DNA of 64,000 nucleotides from Clostridia bacterium. Its GTDB lineage: Bacteria > Bacillota > Clostridia > Christensenellales > Aristaeellaceae. The stretch lies in contig JAFSOC010000039.1 of the NCBI GenBank assembly GCA_017447185.1, positions 1 to 64,000 on the forward strand, in the 5' to 3' direction. The notes beneath the pieces are model-generated. The model did no database searches, had not been told where the DNA came from, and saw only the letters and a list, made by a program, of their open reading frames with translations. Position 1 is the first letter of the stretch. Each line of letters starts with the position of its first letter. Positions 57,986 to 64,000 of this stretch are shown here, one piece after another. Position numbers and translations under genes: made by a program.

Positions 57986-58579
57986 ATGGAACCGATTTCC
58001 TGGGAACTGTTTGAAAAGCAGGTGGCGGAATGCCGGCTGTGTTCGCTGTGTGCGCAGATTCAGCACAAGGTTCCCGGCCAGGGGGACCGCAATTCCCCGC
58101 TGATGCTGATCGGCGAGGGCCCCGGGCAGGTGGAGGATGAGGAAGGCCTGGCTTTTGTCGGCCCGGCCGGGCAGCTGCTGACCAGGATGCTGGAAGCCAT
58201 CGGCCTGCCGCGGGAGCGGGTATATATCTGCAATGTGGTGAAGTGCCGGCCGCCGCACAACCGGGTGCCGACGCCGGAGGAGGCGGAGGCCTGCCGGATT
58301 CACCTGCGGATGCAGACTTACCTGGTCCGGCCGAAGGTGATCGTGCTGCTGGGCAGCACGGCGGCGAAGTACCTGCTGAATCCGGAAATCCGGATTACCC
58401 GGGAGCGGGGCATCTGGACAGAAAGAAAAGGCATCTGGATGATGCCCACCTATCATCCCTCGGCGCTGCTGCGGGATGAAAGCAAAAAACCGCAGGCCTG
58501 GGAAGACATGAAGAGCCTGCGGGAAAAACTGAAGGAACTGGGCCTGTATCCGGACCTGTACGGCACGGAGCTGCATTGA
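57986..58579 (+). CDS. Uracil-DNA glycosylase family 4 (Fe-S)
   Basis: The product has 197 residues. Fe-S cysteines lie in ECRLCSLC near residues 15-20 and in VVKCRPP near 86, with another in EACRIHL. The active-site motif is GEGPGQVEDEEGLAFVGPAG and the second motif MPTYHPSALLR. These are the features of type-4 UDGs, which remove uracil from DNA. It is a second UDG-superfamily enzyme in this window, distinct from the one at 48582. Its stop codon overlaps the -35 box of the purA promoter. Confidence 0.93.
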   Translation: MEPISWELFEKQVAECRLCSLCAQIQHKVPGQGDRNSPLMLIGEGPGQVEDEEGLAFVGPAGQLLTRMLEAIGLPRERVYICNVVKCRPPHNRVPTPEEAEACRIHLRMQTYLVRPKVIVLLGSTAAKYLLNPEIRITRERGIWTERKGIWMMPTYHPSALLRDESKKPQAWEDMKSLREKLKELGLYPDLYGTELH

Positions 58580-58604
58580 CAAAGGGCCGTCCGGCAGGTA
58601 GAAT
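58576..58604 (+). promoter_or_regulatory. purA promoter
   Basis: Consensus TTGACA (58576-58581), a 17-base spacer and TAGAAT (58599-58604). The TGA stop of the UDG gene is within the -35 box. An 80-base GC-rich leader with hairpin potential (around 58634-58672) follows. Confidence 0.7.
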
Positions 58605-58685
58605 GAAACCACAGGAAAACCGAATTTTGTCCTGCCCGGAAACTGCCGGAAAACGGCGGGAGGCGGGTTGAAAGGAAGAGGATAA

Positions 58686-59963
58686 ATGAACGCTTGTACC
58701 GCGATCGTTGGAATCAACTGGGGCGATGAAGGCAAAGGCCGGATGGTCGACCTGCTGACAGAGGCGTTTGACATCGTTATCCGGTATCAGGGCGGCGGCA
58801 ACGCCGGCCATACAGTGGTGAATCAGTACGGCCAGTTTGAAATCCATGGCCTGCCCTCCGGTGTGTTCCGGAAGGAAGTGGTCAACGTCATCGGCAACGG
58901 TGTGGCGCTGGATCCGGAGAACCTGCTGGCGGAAATCCGCCAGCTGCAGGACCAGGGCGTTTCCATCACGCCGGAGAACCTGATGATTTCCGAGCGCGCA
59001 TCCCTCCTGCTGCCCTGGCACCGGAAGCAGGACGCCCTGGAGGAGAGCCGCCTGGGAGATAAACAGTATGGTTCCTCCAAGCTGGGAATCGCGCCGTTCT
59101 ATTCCGACAAATCCCAGAAGAAGACCATCCTGGCCGGCGAGCTGTTCTATCCGGAAGCGCTGAAACAGCATCTGGAAGACCTGCGCACCTGGAAGAACCT
59201 GGTGCTGACCGGGGTATACGGCGCTGAGCCGGTTTCCGCCGAGGAGGTTGAAACCTGGGTGGAAGACTGCTGTAAGCCCCTGATGCCGTTCATCACGGAT
59301 ACCCAGAGCTACCTGAAGAAGGCCCAGGATGACAACAAGCGGATCTTGTTCGAGGCGCAGATGGGCGCCCTGCGGGACCTGGACTTCGGTGTCTATCCCT
59401 ATACCACTTCCTCCAACGTGCTGGCTTCCTACGCACCCATCGGCGCCGGGATGCCCGGCGTGGAGATTGACCGCGTGATCGGCGTGGTGAAATCCTATTC
59501 CACCTGCGTGGGCAAGGGCCCCTTCGTATGCGAACTGTTTGGCGAAGAGGAAAAGAAAATGCGGGAAGCCTGCGGAGAAAGCGAGAAGCTGCATCACCGC
59601 ATCGGGCCCATCGACCTGGTGGCCATCCGCTACGGCGTGAAGATCCAGGCGGCGACGGAAATCGCCCTGACCAAGCTGGATATTCTGGACGAAATGGAAG
59701 AGATTCCGATCTGCGTAGGCTATAAGTACAAGGACCAGGTGTTTGAAGACATGCCCTTCCCGGCGATCCTGGACCAGTGTGAACCGGTCTTTGAGAAAAT
59801 GAAGGGATGGCAGTGCAATATTTCCGGGATCCGCAACTGGTGGGACCTGCCACAGGAGGCGCAGGACTTTGTAAAGCGGATTGAAGAGGCGGCCGGCGTG
59901 GTCGTCAAATGGATCTCCGTCGGGCAGGAACGCCACAGCATTATCCGCCGCGGACAGACCTGA
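58686..59963 (+). CDS. purA: Adenylosuccinate synthase
   Basis: The product has 425 residues. GTP-binding and active-site motifs are GINWGDEGKGRMVDLL near residues 9-24, GGGNAGHTVV, and LFEAQMGALRDLDFGVYPY (the usual GAQG..LD segment reads EAQMGALRDLD). C-terminal YGVKIQAATEIALTKLDILD is also characteristic. PurA joins IMP and aspartate with GTP to make adenylosuccinate, the first step to AMP. GGAAGAGG precedes the start. It is single, between a promoter and a strong terminator. Confidence 0.95.
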   Translation: MNACTAIVGINWGDEGKGRMVDLLTEAFDIVIRYQGGGNAGHTVVNQYGQFEIHGLPSGVFRKEVVNVIGNGVALDPENLLAEIRQLQDQGVSITPENLMISERASLLLPWHRKQDALEESRLGDKQYGSSKLGIAPFYSDKSQKKTILAGELFYPEALKQHLEDLRTWKNLVLTGVYGAEPVSAEEVETWVEDCCKPLMPFITDTQSYLKKAQDDNKRILFEAQMGALRDLDFGVYPYTTSSNVLASYAPIGAGMPGVEIDRVIGVVKSYSTCVGKGPFVCELFGEEEKKMREACGESEKLHHRIGPIDLVAIRYGVKIQAATEIALTKLDILDEMEEIPICVGYKYKDQVFEDMPFPAILDQCEPVFEKMKGWQCNISGIRNWWDLPQEAQDFVKRIEEAAGVVVKWISVGQERHSIIRRGQT

Positions 59964-59976
59964 CCGGTATGTATGC

Positions 59977-60006
59977 AAAAAGCCATGCGGTTTCGCATGG
60001 CTTTTT
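59977..60006. terminator. Bidirectional terminator between purA and the GGDEF-RHH gene
   Basis: A perfect 13-bp stem (59977-59989 with 59994-60006) with a 4-base loop; the A5 and T5 flanks are within the stem, so it serves both converging genes. Confidence 0.88.
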
Positions 60007-60021
60007 GATTTGCCCCGGTTC

Positions 60022-60738
60022 TTACACGTCGTATTTCTTCAGGAGCATATCCAGCGCTTCACGCAGGAGGATGGCTTCGCCGATGCCCTCCTGTTTCGCG
60101 GCGCGGGAAAGGCGCTGCAGCTGATCCTGGGTGTAGTGGCTGGTTTTAGGTACCATCTTTTCCTCCCGGGCCAGGGCAACCCGGTTGCCGCCGGCAGTCT
60201 TGGCACGGAAGAGGGCACTGTCCGCCTTGCGGATTAGCTCGGGGGTGCGGGACGCATCCTCGAAGGCTGTGGCAAGGCCGACGGTGATGGTCTGGGGCAC
60301 GCCGTCGGGCGTTTTCACGTCGTAATTGTTCTTGATATCGTTCAGGAGCAGGAAGATTTCCTCCCGTTCCATAGAGCCGCGGAAGAGGATCGCGAATTCA
60401 TCGCCGCCGATCCGGTAGATTTTCGCACCTTCCGGCAGGCAGCTCTCGATATATTTGCCGGTGGCGATCAGGATCCGGTCTCCCTCCTCCACGCCGAAAT
60501 CACGGTTGATGTGATCGAACTTGTCGGAGTCGGTCAGTGCGATGGCAATGATTTCCCCGGAGGATTCAGCGTCGCTGCTGAAAATCTCGTTCAGGTCGGC
60601 TTCGAACTGATCCCCGTCCGGGAACTTCAGCGCGTCGGAAACGGCGGTGGTTTTGCGGGCAGCGTGGATCCGGTTCAGTTCCTTATGGTCTTCCACGGTG
60701 ATGGGGTGCTTGGTTGCAGTGACTTTTTTTGCTGACAT
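60022..60738 (-). CDS. GGDEF domain protein with C-terminal ribbon-helix-helix-like domain
   Basis: The product has 238 residues. The GGDEF domain spans about 55-190, with LTDSDKFDHINRDFGVEEGD and an intact active loop IGGDEFAILF (GGDEF at 111-115). The tail 197-238 (KTSHYTQDQLQRLSRAAKQ, then ILLREALDMLLKKY) has the strand-helix-helix pattern and spacing of CopG/Arc-type ribbon-helix-helix DNA-binding domains. Such a pairing would link cyclic di-GMP synthesis or sensing to DNA binding. No membrane or sensor domain is present. AGGAGG precedes the ATG. Confidence 0.8.
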   Translation of the reverse strand: MSAKKVTATKHPITVEDHKELNRIHAARKTTAVSDALKFPDGDQFEADLNEIFSSDAESSGEIIAIALTDSDKFDHINRDFGVEEGDRILIATGKYIESCLPEGAKIYRIGGDEFAILFRGSMEREEIFLLLNDIKNNYDVKTPDGVPQTITVGLATAFEDASRTPELIRKADSALFRAKTAGGNRVALAREEKMVPKTSHYTQDQLQRLSRAAKQEGIGEAILLREALDMLLKKYDV

Positions 60739-60798
60739 ATTCTTTTCCTCCTATTCTTGAAAACATATTATATCAGAAATAATATTAACGACGATTAT

Positions 60799-60827
60799 TT
60801 TATAGCACACACCGATATGCATGTCAA
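60799..60827 (-). promoter_or_regulatory. Promoter of the GGDEF-RHH gene
   Basis: On the minus strand, TTGACA (60827-60822), a 17-base spacer and TATAAA (60804-60799). A second possible -10 (TGATATAAT) lies near 60768-60776. The AT-rich stretch between them and the gene could hold the operator of the RHH protein. Confidence 0.65.
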
Positions 60828-60861
60828 CAGTCTCCGGAAATATTTTTGGAAACGGAAATGT

Positions 60862-60890
60862 TTGACAGGCGGTGGGTTTCTGTTTATGAT
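60862..60890 (+). promoter_or_regulatory. Promoter of the GH43 gene
   Basis: TTGACA (60862-60867), a 17-base spacer and TATGAT (60885-60890), 30 bases before the ATG at 60921. Confidence 0.75.
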
Positions 60891-60920
60891 CGGAAACAGA
60901 ATGAAACGGGAGGCAGAACG

Positions 60921-62336
60921 ATGAACGGCAAACAGGTGATCAACCCTTATCTTCCGAACTGGGAATATGTCCCGGACGGCGAACCCTACCTTTTCGGGGA
61001 CCGGGTCTATGTTTACGGATCCCATGACTTTTTCGGCGGTGATGTGTACTGCATGGGCGATTACGTCTGCTGGTCCGCGCCGAAGGACAACCTGGGCGAC
61101 TGGCGCTATGAGGGCGTGATTTACCGGAAGGACCAGGATCCGCACAATACGGACCTGCAGGGCAACCTCTACGCGCCGGACGTGACGGTGGGACCGGACG
61201 GGCGATATTACCTGTACTATGTACTGAGCAGCTGGGGTGTGGTTTCCGTAGCTGTGGCGGATACGCCGGCCGGCCCGTATGAATTCTATGGCTATGTGCA
61301 TTATCCGGACGGAACAAAGCTGGGAGAGAAGGAGGGGGACGAGCCCCAGTTTGACCCCGGCGTGCTGACGGAAGGGGACAGGACCTACCTGTATACCGGT
61401 TTCTGCGGCTATGGCGACAGAAGCCGCCACGGCGCTATGGCAACCGTGCTGGACAGGGATATGCTGACGGTTGTGGAAGCGCCGAAGTTTGTGGCCCCCG
61501 GCGTTATGTACAGCGAAGGCACCGGCTTTGAGGGACATGAATTTTTCGAAGCGCCTTCCATCCGGAAGCGGAACGGCCTGTACTACTTTATTTATTCCTC
61601 CATCCAGTTCCATGAGCTGGCCTATGCCGTGAGCAGGGAGCCCACCGGCGGCTTCGAGTACAAAGGCGTGATGATCAGCAGCTGCGACATGGGCATCGAT
61701 TCCTACAAGCCGGCGGAAAAACCCATGTACTATACGGCCAACAACCACGGCAGCATGGAAAAGATCGGAGACGACTGGTATATCTTCTATCACCGGCATA
61801 CAAACGGTACAAACTATTCCCGCCAGGGCTGCTTTGAGAAGCTGGTGTTCAACGAGGACGGAACTGTGCGGCAGGCGGAGATGACCTCCTGCGGCAGCGT
61901 ACGTCCGCTCCGGAGCGAGGGATATTATCCCGCCTATATCGCCTGCCATCTGTTTACGGATACAGAGGTGGTCTATGTGCCCTGGTCCGGGTGGATGGAC
62001 GACCGGTTCCCGAAGATTACCCAGGAAATCGAGGAAGGCGGAAAGGGCATCGGCTATATCGCCAATATGAGGAATTCCGCCACTGCCGGTTTCCGGTACT
62101 TTGACTGCAAAGGCGTTCGGAAAGTCAAAATCCGCACGAAGGGATATGCCACCGGAAAGATGGAGCTCCGGACAGCCTGGGACGGAGACGCCATCGGATC
62201 CGTTCCGATCGGCTATGCGAATGTCTGGCATGACACGGAAGCGGAAATCGCGGTTCCGGACGGCGTGCAGTCCCTCTATTTCACCTTCGCAGGGCAGGGG
62301 CACCTGCAGTTCGCCGGGTTTGAGCTGATCCGTTAA
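60921..62336 (+). CDS. Glycoside hydrolase family 43 protein
   Basis: The ATG at 60921, with GGGAGG upstream, gives 471 residues and no signal peptide. The five-bladed propeller starts INPYLPNWEYVPDGEPYLFGDRVYVYGSHD. Further motifs are LYAPDVTVGPDGRYYLYY (the pKa-modulating Asp), FFEAPSIRKRNGLYYFIY with the acid Glu, and HGSMEKIGDDWYIFYHRH. Residues about 345-471 look like a CBM6-type beta-sandwich (SLYFTFAGQGHLQFAGFEL). GH43 enzymes release arabinose or xylose from plant oligosaccharides. It is a single gene with its own promoter and terminator. Confidence 0.9.
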   Translation: MNGKQVINPYLPNWEYVPDGEPYLFGDRVYVYGSHDFFGGDVYCMGDYVCWSAPKDNLGDWRYEGVIYRKDQDPHNTDLQGNLYAPDVTVGPDGRYYLYYVLSSWGVVSVAVADTPAGPYEFYGYVHYPDGTKLGEKEGDEPQFDPGVLTEGDRTYLYTGFCGYGDRSRHGAMATVLDRDMLTVVEAPKFVAPGVMYSEGTGFEGHEFFEAPSIRKRNGLYYFIYSSIQFHELAYAVSREPTGGFEYKGVMISSCDMGIDSYKPAEKPMYYTANNHGSMEKIGDDWYIFYHRHTNGTNYSRQGCFEKLVFNEDGTVRQAEMTSCGSVRPLRSEGYYPAYIACHLFTDTEVVYVPWSGWMDDRFPKITQEIEEGGKGIGYIANMRNSATAGFRYFDCKGVRKVKIRTKGYATGKMELRTAWDGDAIGSVPIGYANVWHDTEAEIAVPDGVQSLYFTFAGQGHLQFAGFELIR

Positions 62337-62352
62337 TGACCGGCTAATGAAA

Positions 62353-62390
62353 AAGCACACAGGGCACAAGCCCTGTGTGCTTATTAACGT
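62353..62390. terminator. Terminator between GH43 and MBL genes
   Basis: AAGCACACAGGG (62353-62364) pairs perfectly with CCCTGTGTGCTT (62371-62382), with a 6-base loop, followed by a T-rich stretch. It also sits 10 bases from the stop of the converging MBL gene. Confidence 0.85.
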
Positions 62391-62392
62391 TT

Positions 62393-63208
62393 TTATTTCT
62401 CGGCGTCGAAGAGGAGCACCCAGCCTTTTTCCGGATTCGTGACCTGGCGGGTGTCGATGGGGGATCCCATATCCACCTTTTCCGCGGCCTGCATCCGGGG
62501 GTCGGTCATGTAATCCAGGAAAGCCTTCAGTTCCCGGCCTTCCCGCGGGGAAGCCTGGTGGGAACAGAGGATGCCGAGGATTTCCTCACCGGTTTCCTCC
62601 TCCAGCTGTGCAACCAGGCGCAGCATCGTATCCCGCCACTGTTTTGCCGGCAGGGAGCAGGGGAACCACATCCAGGTGCAGGGGTTCCAGTCGTCCCCGG
62701 TCAGGAGCAGCTGCAGTTCCGGCACGTACAGCACGACGCTGCCGTCGGTATGGCCGGGCACATGCAGGAGCCAGACCTCCCGGCCTCCCAGGTCGAAGAA
62801 AGTACAGTCAAAATCCCCGATACGGTCCAGGTAGCGGATGGGCAGCGGCTCCGGAATCGCGGCGGACAGGAAATCCTCCGGTACGGGAACCTTCTGGCCT
62901 TCCGCCTGGCTTTTGACCTTTTCTCGCTGTTCGCGGCCGGCCCGCAGGCGGAACTCTTCCAGGTCCGCGGGATCCATGAGACTGTGGTCAAAAAAGCGGG
63001 CTCCGAGCATATGATCATGATGCCCGTGGGACAGGATCAGTTCCACCGGACGGTCTGTCAGCGTGCGCACATAGGCGGCCACATCCTCGGTGCCGTAACC
63101 GGCGTCGAAGAGCAGGGCGGAATCCTCTCCCTCAATCAGGGTGAAGGAGACGCCCATGGCATCCGTAATATGGGTGACTCCGGGGAAGGGGCGGCAGCAG
63201 GTGAACAT
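62393..63208 (-). CDS. MBL-fold metallo-hydrolase
   Basis: The product has 271 residues. The metal motif SHGHHDHMLG is near residue 61, a further His in LHVPGHTDGSVV near residue 133 and Asp in LLTGDDWNP. The distal His is probably in LCSHQASP. This is the standard dinuclear metallo-beta-lactamase fold with unspecified hydrolase activity. GGAGGAACC precedes the ATG. It is the last gene of an operon with an ArsR regulator and a metal P-type ATPase. Confidence 0.88.
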   Translation of the reverse strand: MFTCCRPFPGVTHITDAMGVSFTLIEGEDSALLFDAGYGTEDVAAYVRTLTDRPVELILSHGHHDHMLGARFFDHSLMDPADLEEFRLRAGREQREKVKSQAEGQKVPVPEDFLSAAIPEPLPIRYLDRIGDFDCTFFDLGGREVWLLHVPGHTDGSVVLYVPELQLLLTGDDWNPCTWMWFPCSLPAKQWRDTMLRLVAQLEEETGEEILGILCSHQASPREGRELKAFLDYMTDPRMQAAEKVDMGSPIDTRQVTNPEKGWVLLFDAEK

Positions 63209-63226
63209 CAGCGGTTCCTCCTTTGA

Positions 63227-63580
63227 TTAATCCGGGCAGGCGAGCTCTGCGATTTCCTCGATCATGTGGTGCAGGGCATCCGCCTGGCGGGTGTCCGCGG
63301 CGCGGTAGTAAACCTCTTTGCCATCCCGGCGGGAGACAATCAGTCCGCAGGCGCGCAGCAGCTTCAGGTGATGGGAAAGGGCCGGGCTGGACATTTCCAT
63401 CATCGCGGAGAGATCCAGCAGGCATTCCTCGCAGTGGCACAAAAGCCAGAACAGCTTGATCCGGGTACCGTCGCTCATGAGTTTAAACAGATCAGCAGAG
63501 GCGGTGAATTCTTCCGGCGCAGGCATATGCCCGAACAGCTTTTCACTGTGTCCGTCGTGGGAGTGGGGAAGTTGCGGCAT
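63227..63580 (-). CDS. ArsR/SmtB family metalloregulator
   Basis: The product has 117 residues. The N-terminus is His-rich (HSHDGHSE), the winged HTH reads MEMSSPALSHHLKLLRACGLI, and the alpha-3 helix region has CHCEECLLDLSAM, the position of the ELCVCDL metal box in CadC/SmtB. It should bind Zn, Cd, Pb or a similar ion and derepress the efflux ATPase. The C-terminal HHMIEEIAELACPD may add ligands. Its ribosome site overlaps the end of the ATPase gene. Confidence 0.92.
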   Translation of the reverse strand: MPQLPHSHDGHSEKLFGHMPAPEEFTASADLFKLMSDGTRIKLFWLLCHCEECLLDLSAMMEMSSPALSHHLKLLRACGLIVSRRDGKEVYYRAADTRQADALHHMIEEIAELACPD

Positions 63581-63593
63581 CGGTGATTCCTCC

Positions 63594-64000
63594 TTACAGG
63601 CGCCGGGTAAACAGGGCGCGGATGGCGTTGAGCACAGCCAGAATCATCACGCCCACATCCGCGAAAACGGCCAGCCACATGTTGGCGATGCCCAGGGCAC
63701 CGAGCACCAGGCAGGCGGCCTTGACAGCCAGGGCGAAAACAATATTCTGGCGGACGATACCCATGCATTTCCGGGAGATCCGGATGGCCTTCGGGATCTT
63801 CAGGGGATTATCGTCCATGAGGACGATATCCGCCGCCTCGATGGCGGCGTCGGAACCCATGGCGCCCATGGCGATTCCCAGGTCAGCCCGGGTGAGCACC
63901 GGTGCATCGTTGATTCCGTCCCCCACGAAAGCCAGGACTTCTTTCGGATGCTTTGATTTCAGCAGCTCCTCCAGGAGGGAAACCTTATCCGCAGGCAGCA
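63594..64000 (-). CDS. Heavy-metal P-type ATPase, C-terminal part (cut by window end)
   Basis: The visible 134 residues read in frame from the window edge: ...LPADKVSLLEELLKSKHP, then AFVGDGINDAPVLTRADLGIAMG, the hinge motif of the P domain. IVLMDDNPLKIPKAI follows and two final membrane helices (IVFALAVKAACLVLGALG, WLAVFADVGVMILAVLNAIRAL). The FADVGVMILAVLNAIR end is that of the CadA/ZntA Zn/Cd/Pb exporters. The N-terminal metal-binding and catalytic parts lie outside. It is upstream of the ArsR gene in the same operon. Confidence 0.92.
   Translation of the reverse strand, partial: LPADKVSLLEELLKSKHPKEVLAFVGDGINDAPVLTRADLGIAMGAMGSDAAIEAADIVLMDDNPLKIPKAIRISRKCMGIVRQNIVFALAVKAACLVLGALGIANMWLAVFADVGVMILAVLNAIRALFTRRL

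Noticed and set aside
58605-58685. Purine riboswitch before purA
   Set aside because: The 80-base leader is GC-rich with simple hairpins and lacks the conserved purine-riboswitch junction pattern.
56156-58774. An 872-codon minus-strand frame opposite the esterase and UDG genes
   Set aside because: Crosses two good genes and a promoter; composition typical of reverse-complement codons.

Overview
The window is GC-rich (roughly mid-50s %), densely packed and looks like the chromosome of a carbohydrate-fermenting Gram-positive Clostridia member. The protein style (LplB-type sugar ABC transporters, MsmK/UgpC ATPases, FeoA-FeoA-FeoB with a small Cys-rich partner, ABC-F and Eis-like proteins, many small GNAT and XRE genes) resembles rumen/gut Christensenellales or Aristaeella-like bacteria. 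That placement is an inference from gene content; no rRNA, tRNA, CRISPR array, phage or plasmid gene was seen.

Layout. 0-0.2 kb: the 5' end of a transposase-like gene, with its ribosome site buried in a hairpin. 0.2-16.2 kb: a patchwork of small enzymes and regulators, including an exported protein, a frameshifted VOC gene, an MFS efflux gene behind a leader-peptide attenuator, peptidase S51, an enolase-superfamily dehydratase, DinB/DUF3795, GNATs around a MerR regulator, P-loop kinases, an MGMT-like protein, a purine nucleoside phosphorylase carrying a signal peptide, a serine hydrolase, a phosphotransferase and an alpha/beta hydrolase. 16.2-19.5 kb: a minus-strand ferrous iron operon (feoA-feoA-feoB-small Cys-rich protein) with DtxR-like boxes. 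19.6-20.5 kb: a radical SAM protein. 20.5-45.7 kb: a large pectin/galacturonate locus. 45.7-60 kb: a dead polysaccharide deacetylase, a GGDEF protein, a DtxR-type regulator, an Eis-like acetyltransferase, two uracil-DNA-glycosylase superfamily proteins, an ABC-F gene with an attenuator-like leader, two ABC-2 exporters, an esterase and purA. 60-64 kb: a GGDEF protein with a ribbon-helix-helix-like tail, a GH43 enzyme, and a metal-efflux operon cut by the window end.

How the pectin locus fits together. A GntR/FCD regulator is divergent from uxaB; tandem 14-bp operator-like repeats lie in both promoters. uxaC, uxaB, uxaA, kdgK and eda take galacturonate/glucuronate to pyruvate and glyceraldehyde 3-phosphate; kduI and kduD take unsaturated uronate products into the same KDG pool. 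GH28, GH105, GH4 (LplD-like) and CE8 proteins have no visible signal peptide, so oligogalacturonides are probably imported by the LplB-type ABC transporter and broken down in the cytoplasm. The transporter block also holds two ATPase genes and four unrecognised four-helix membrane proteins, and its binding protein has no lipobox. This is the strongest candidate here for an undescribed transporter architecture.

Other points of note are two RNA attenuator-like leaders (before the MFS and ABC-F genes), a GGDEF-RHH fusion, an XRE-AbrB fusion and an apparently exported nucleoside phosphorylase.
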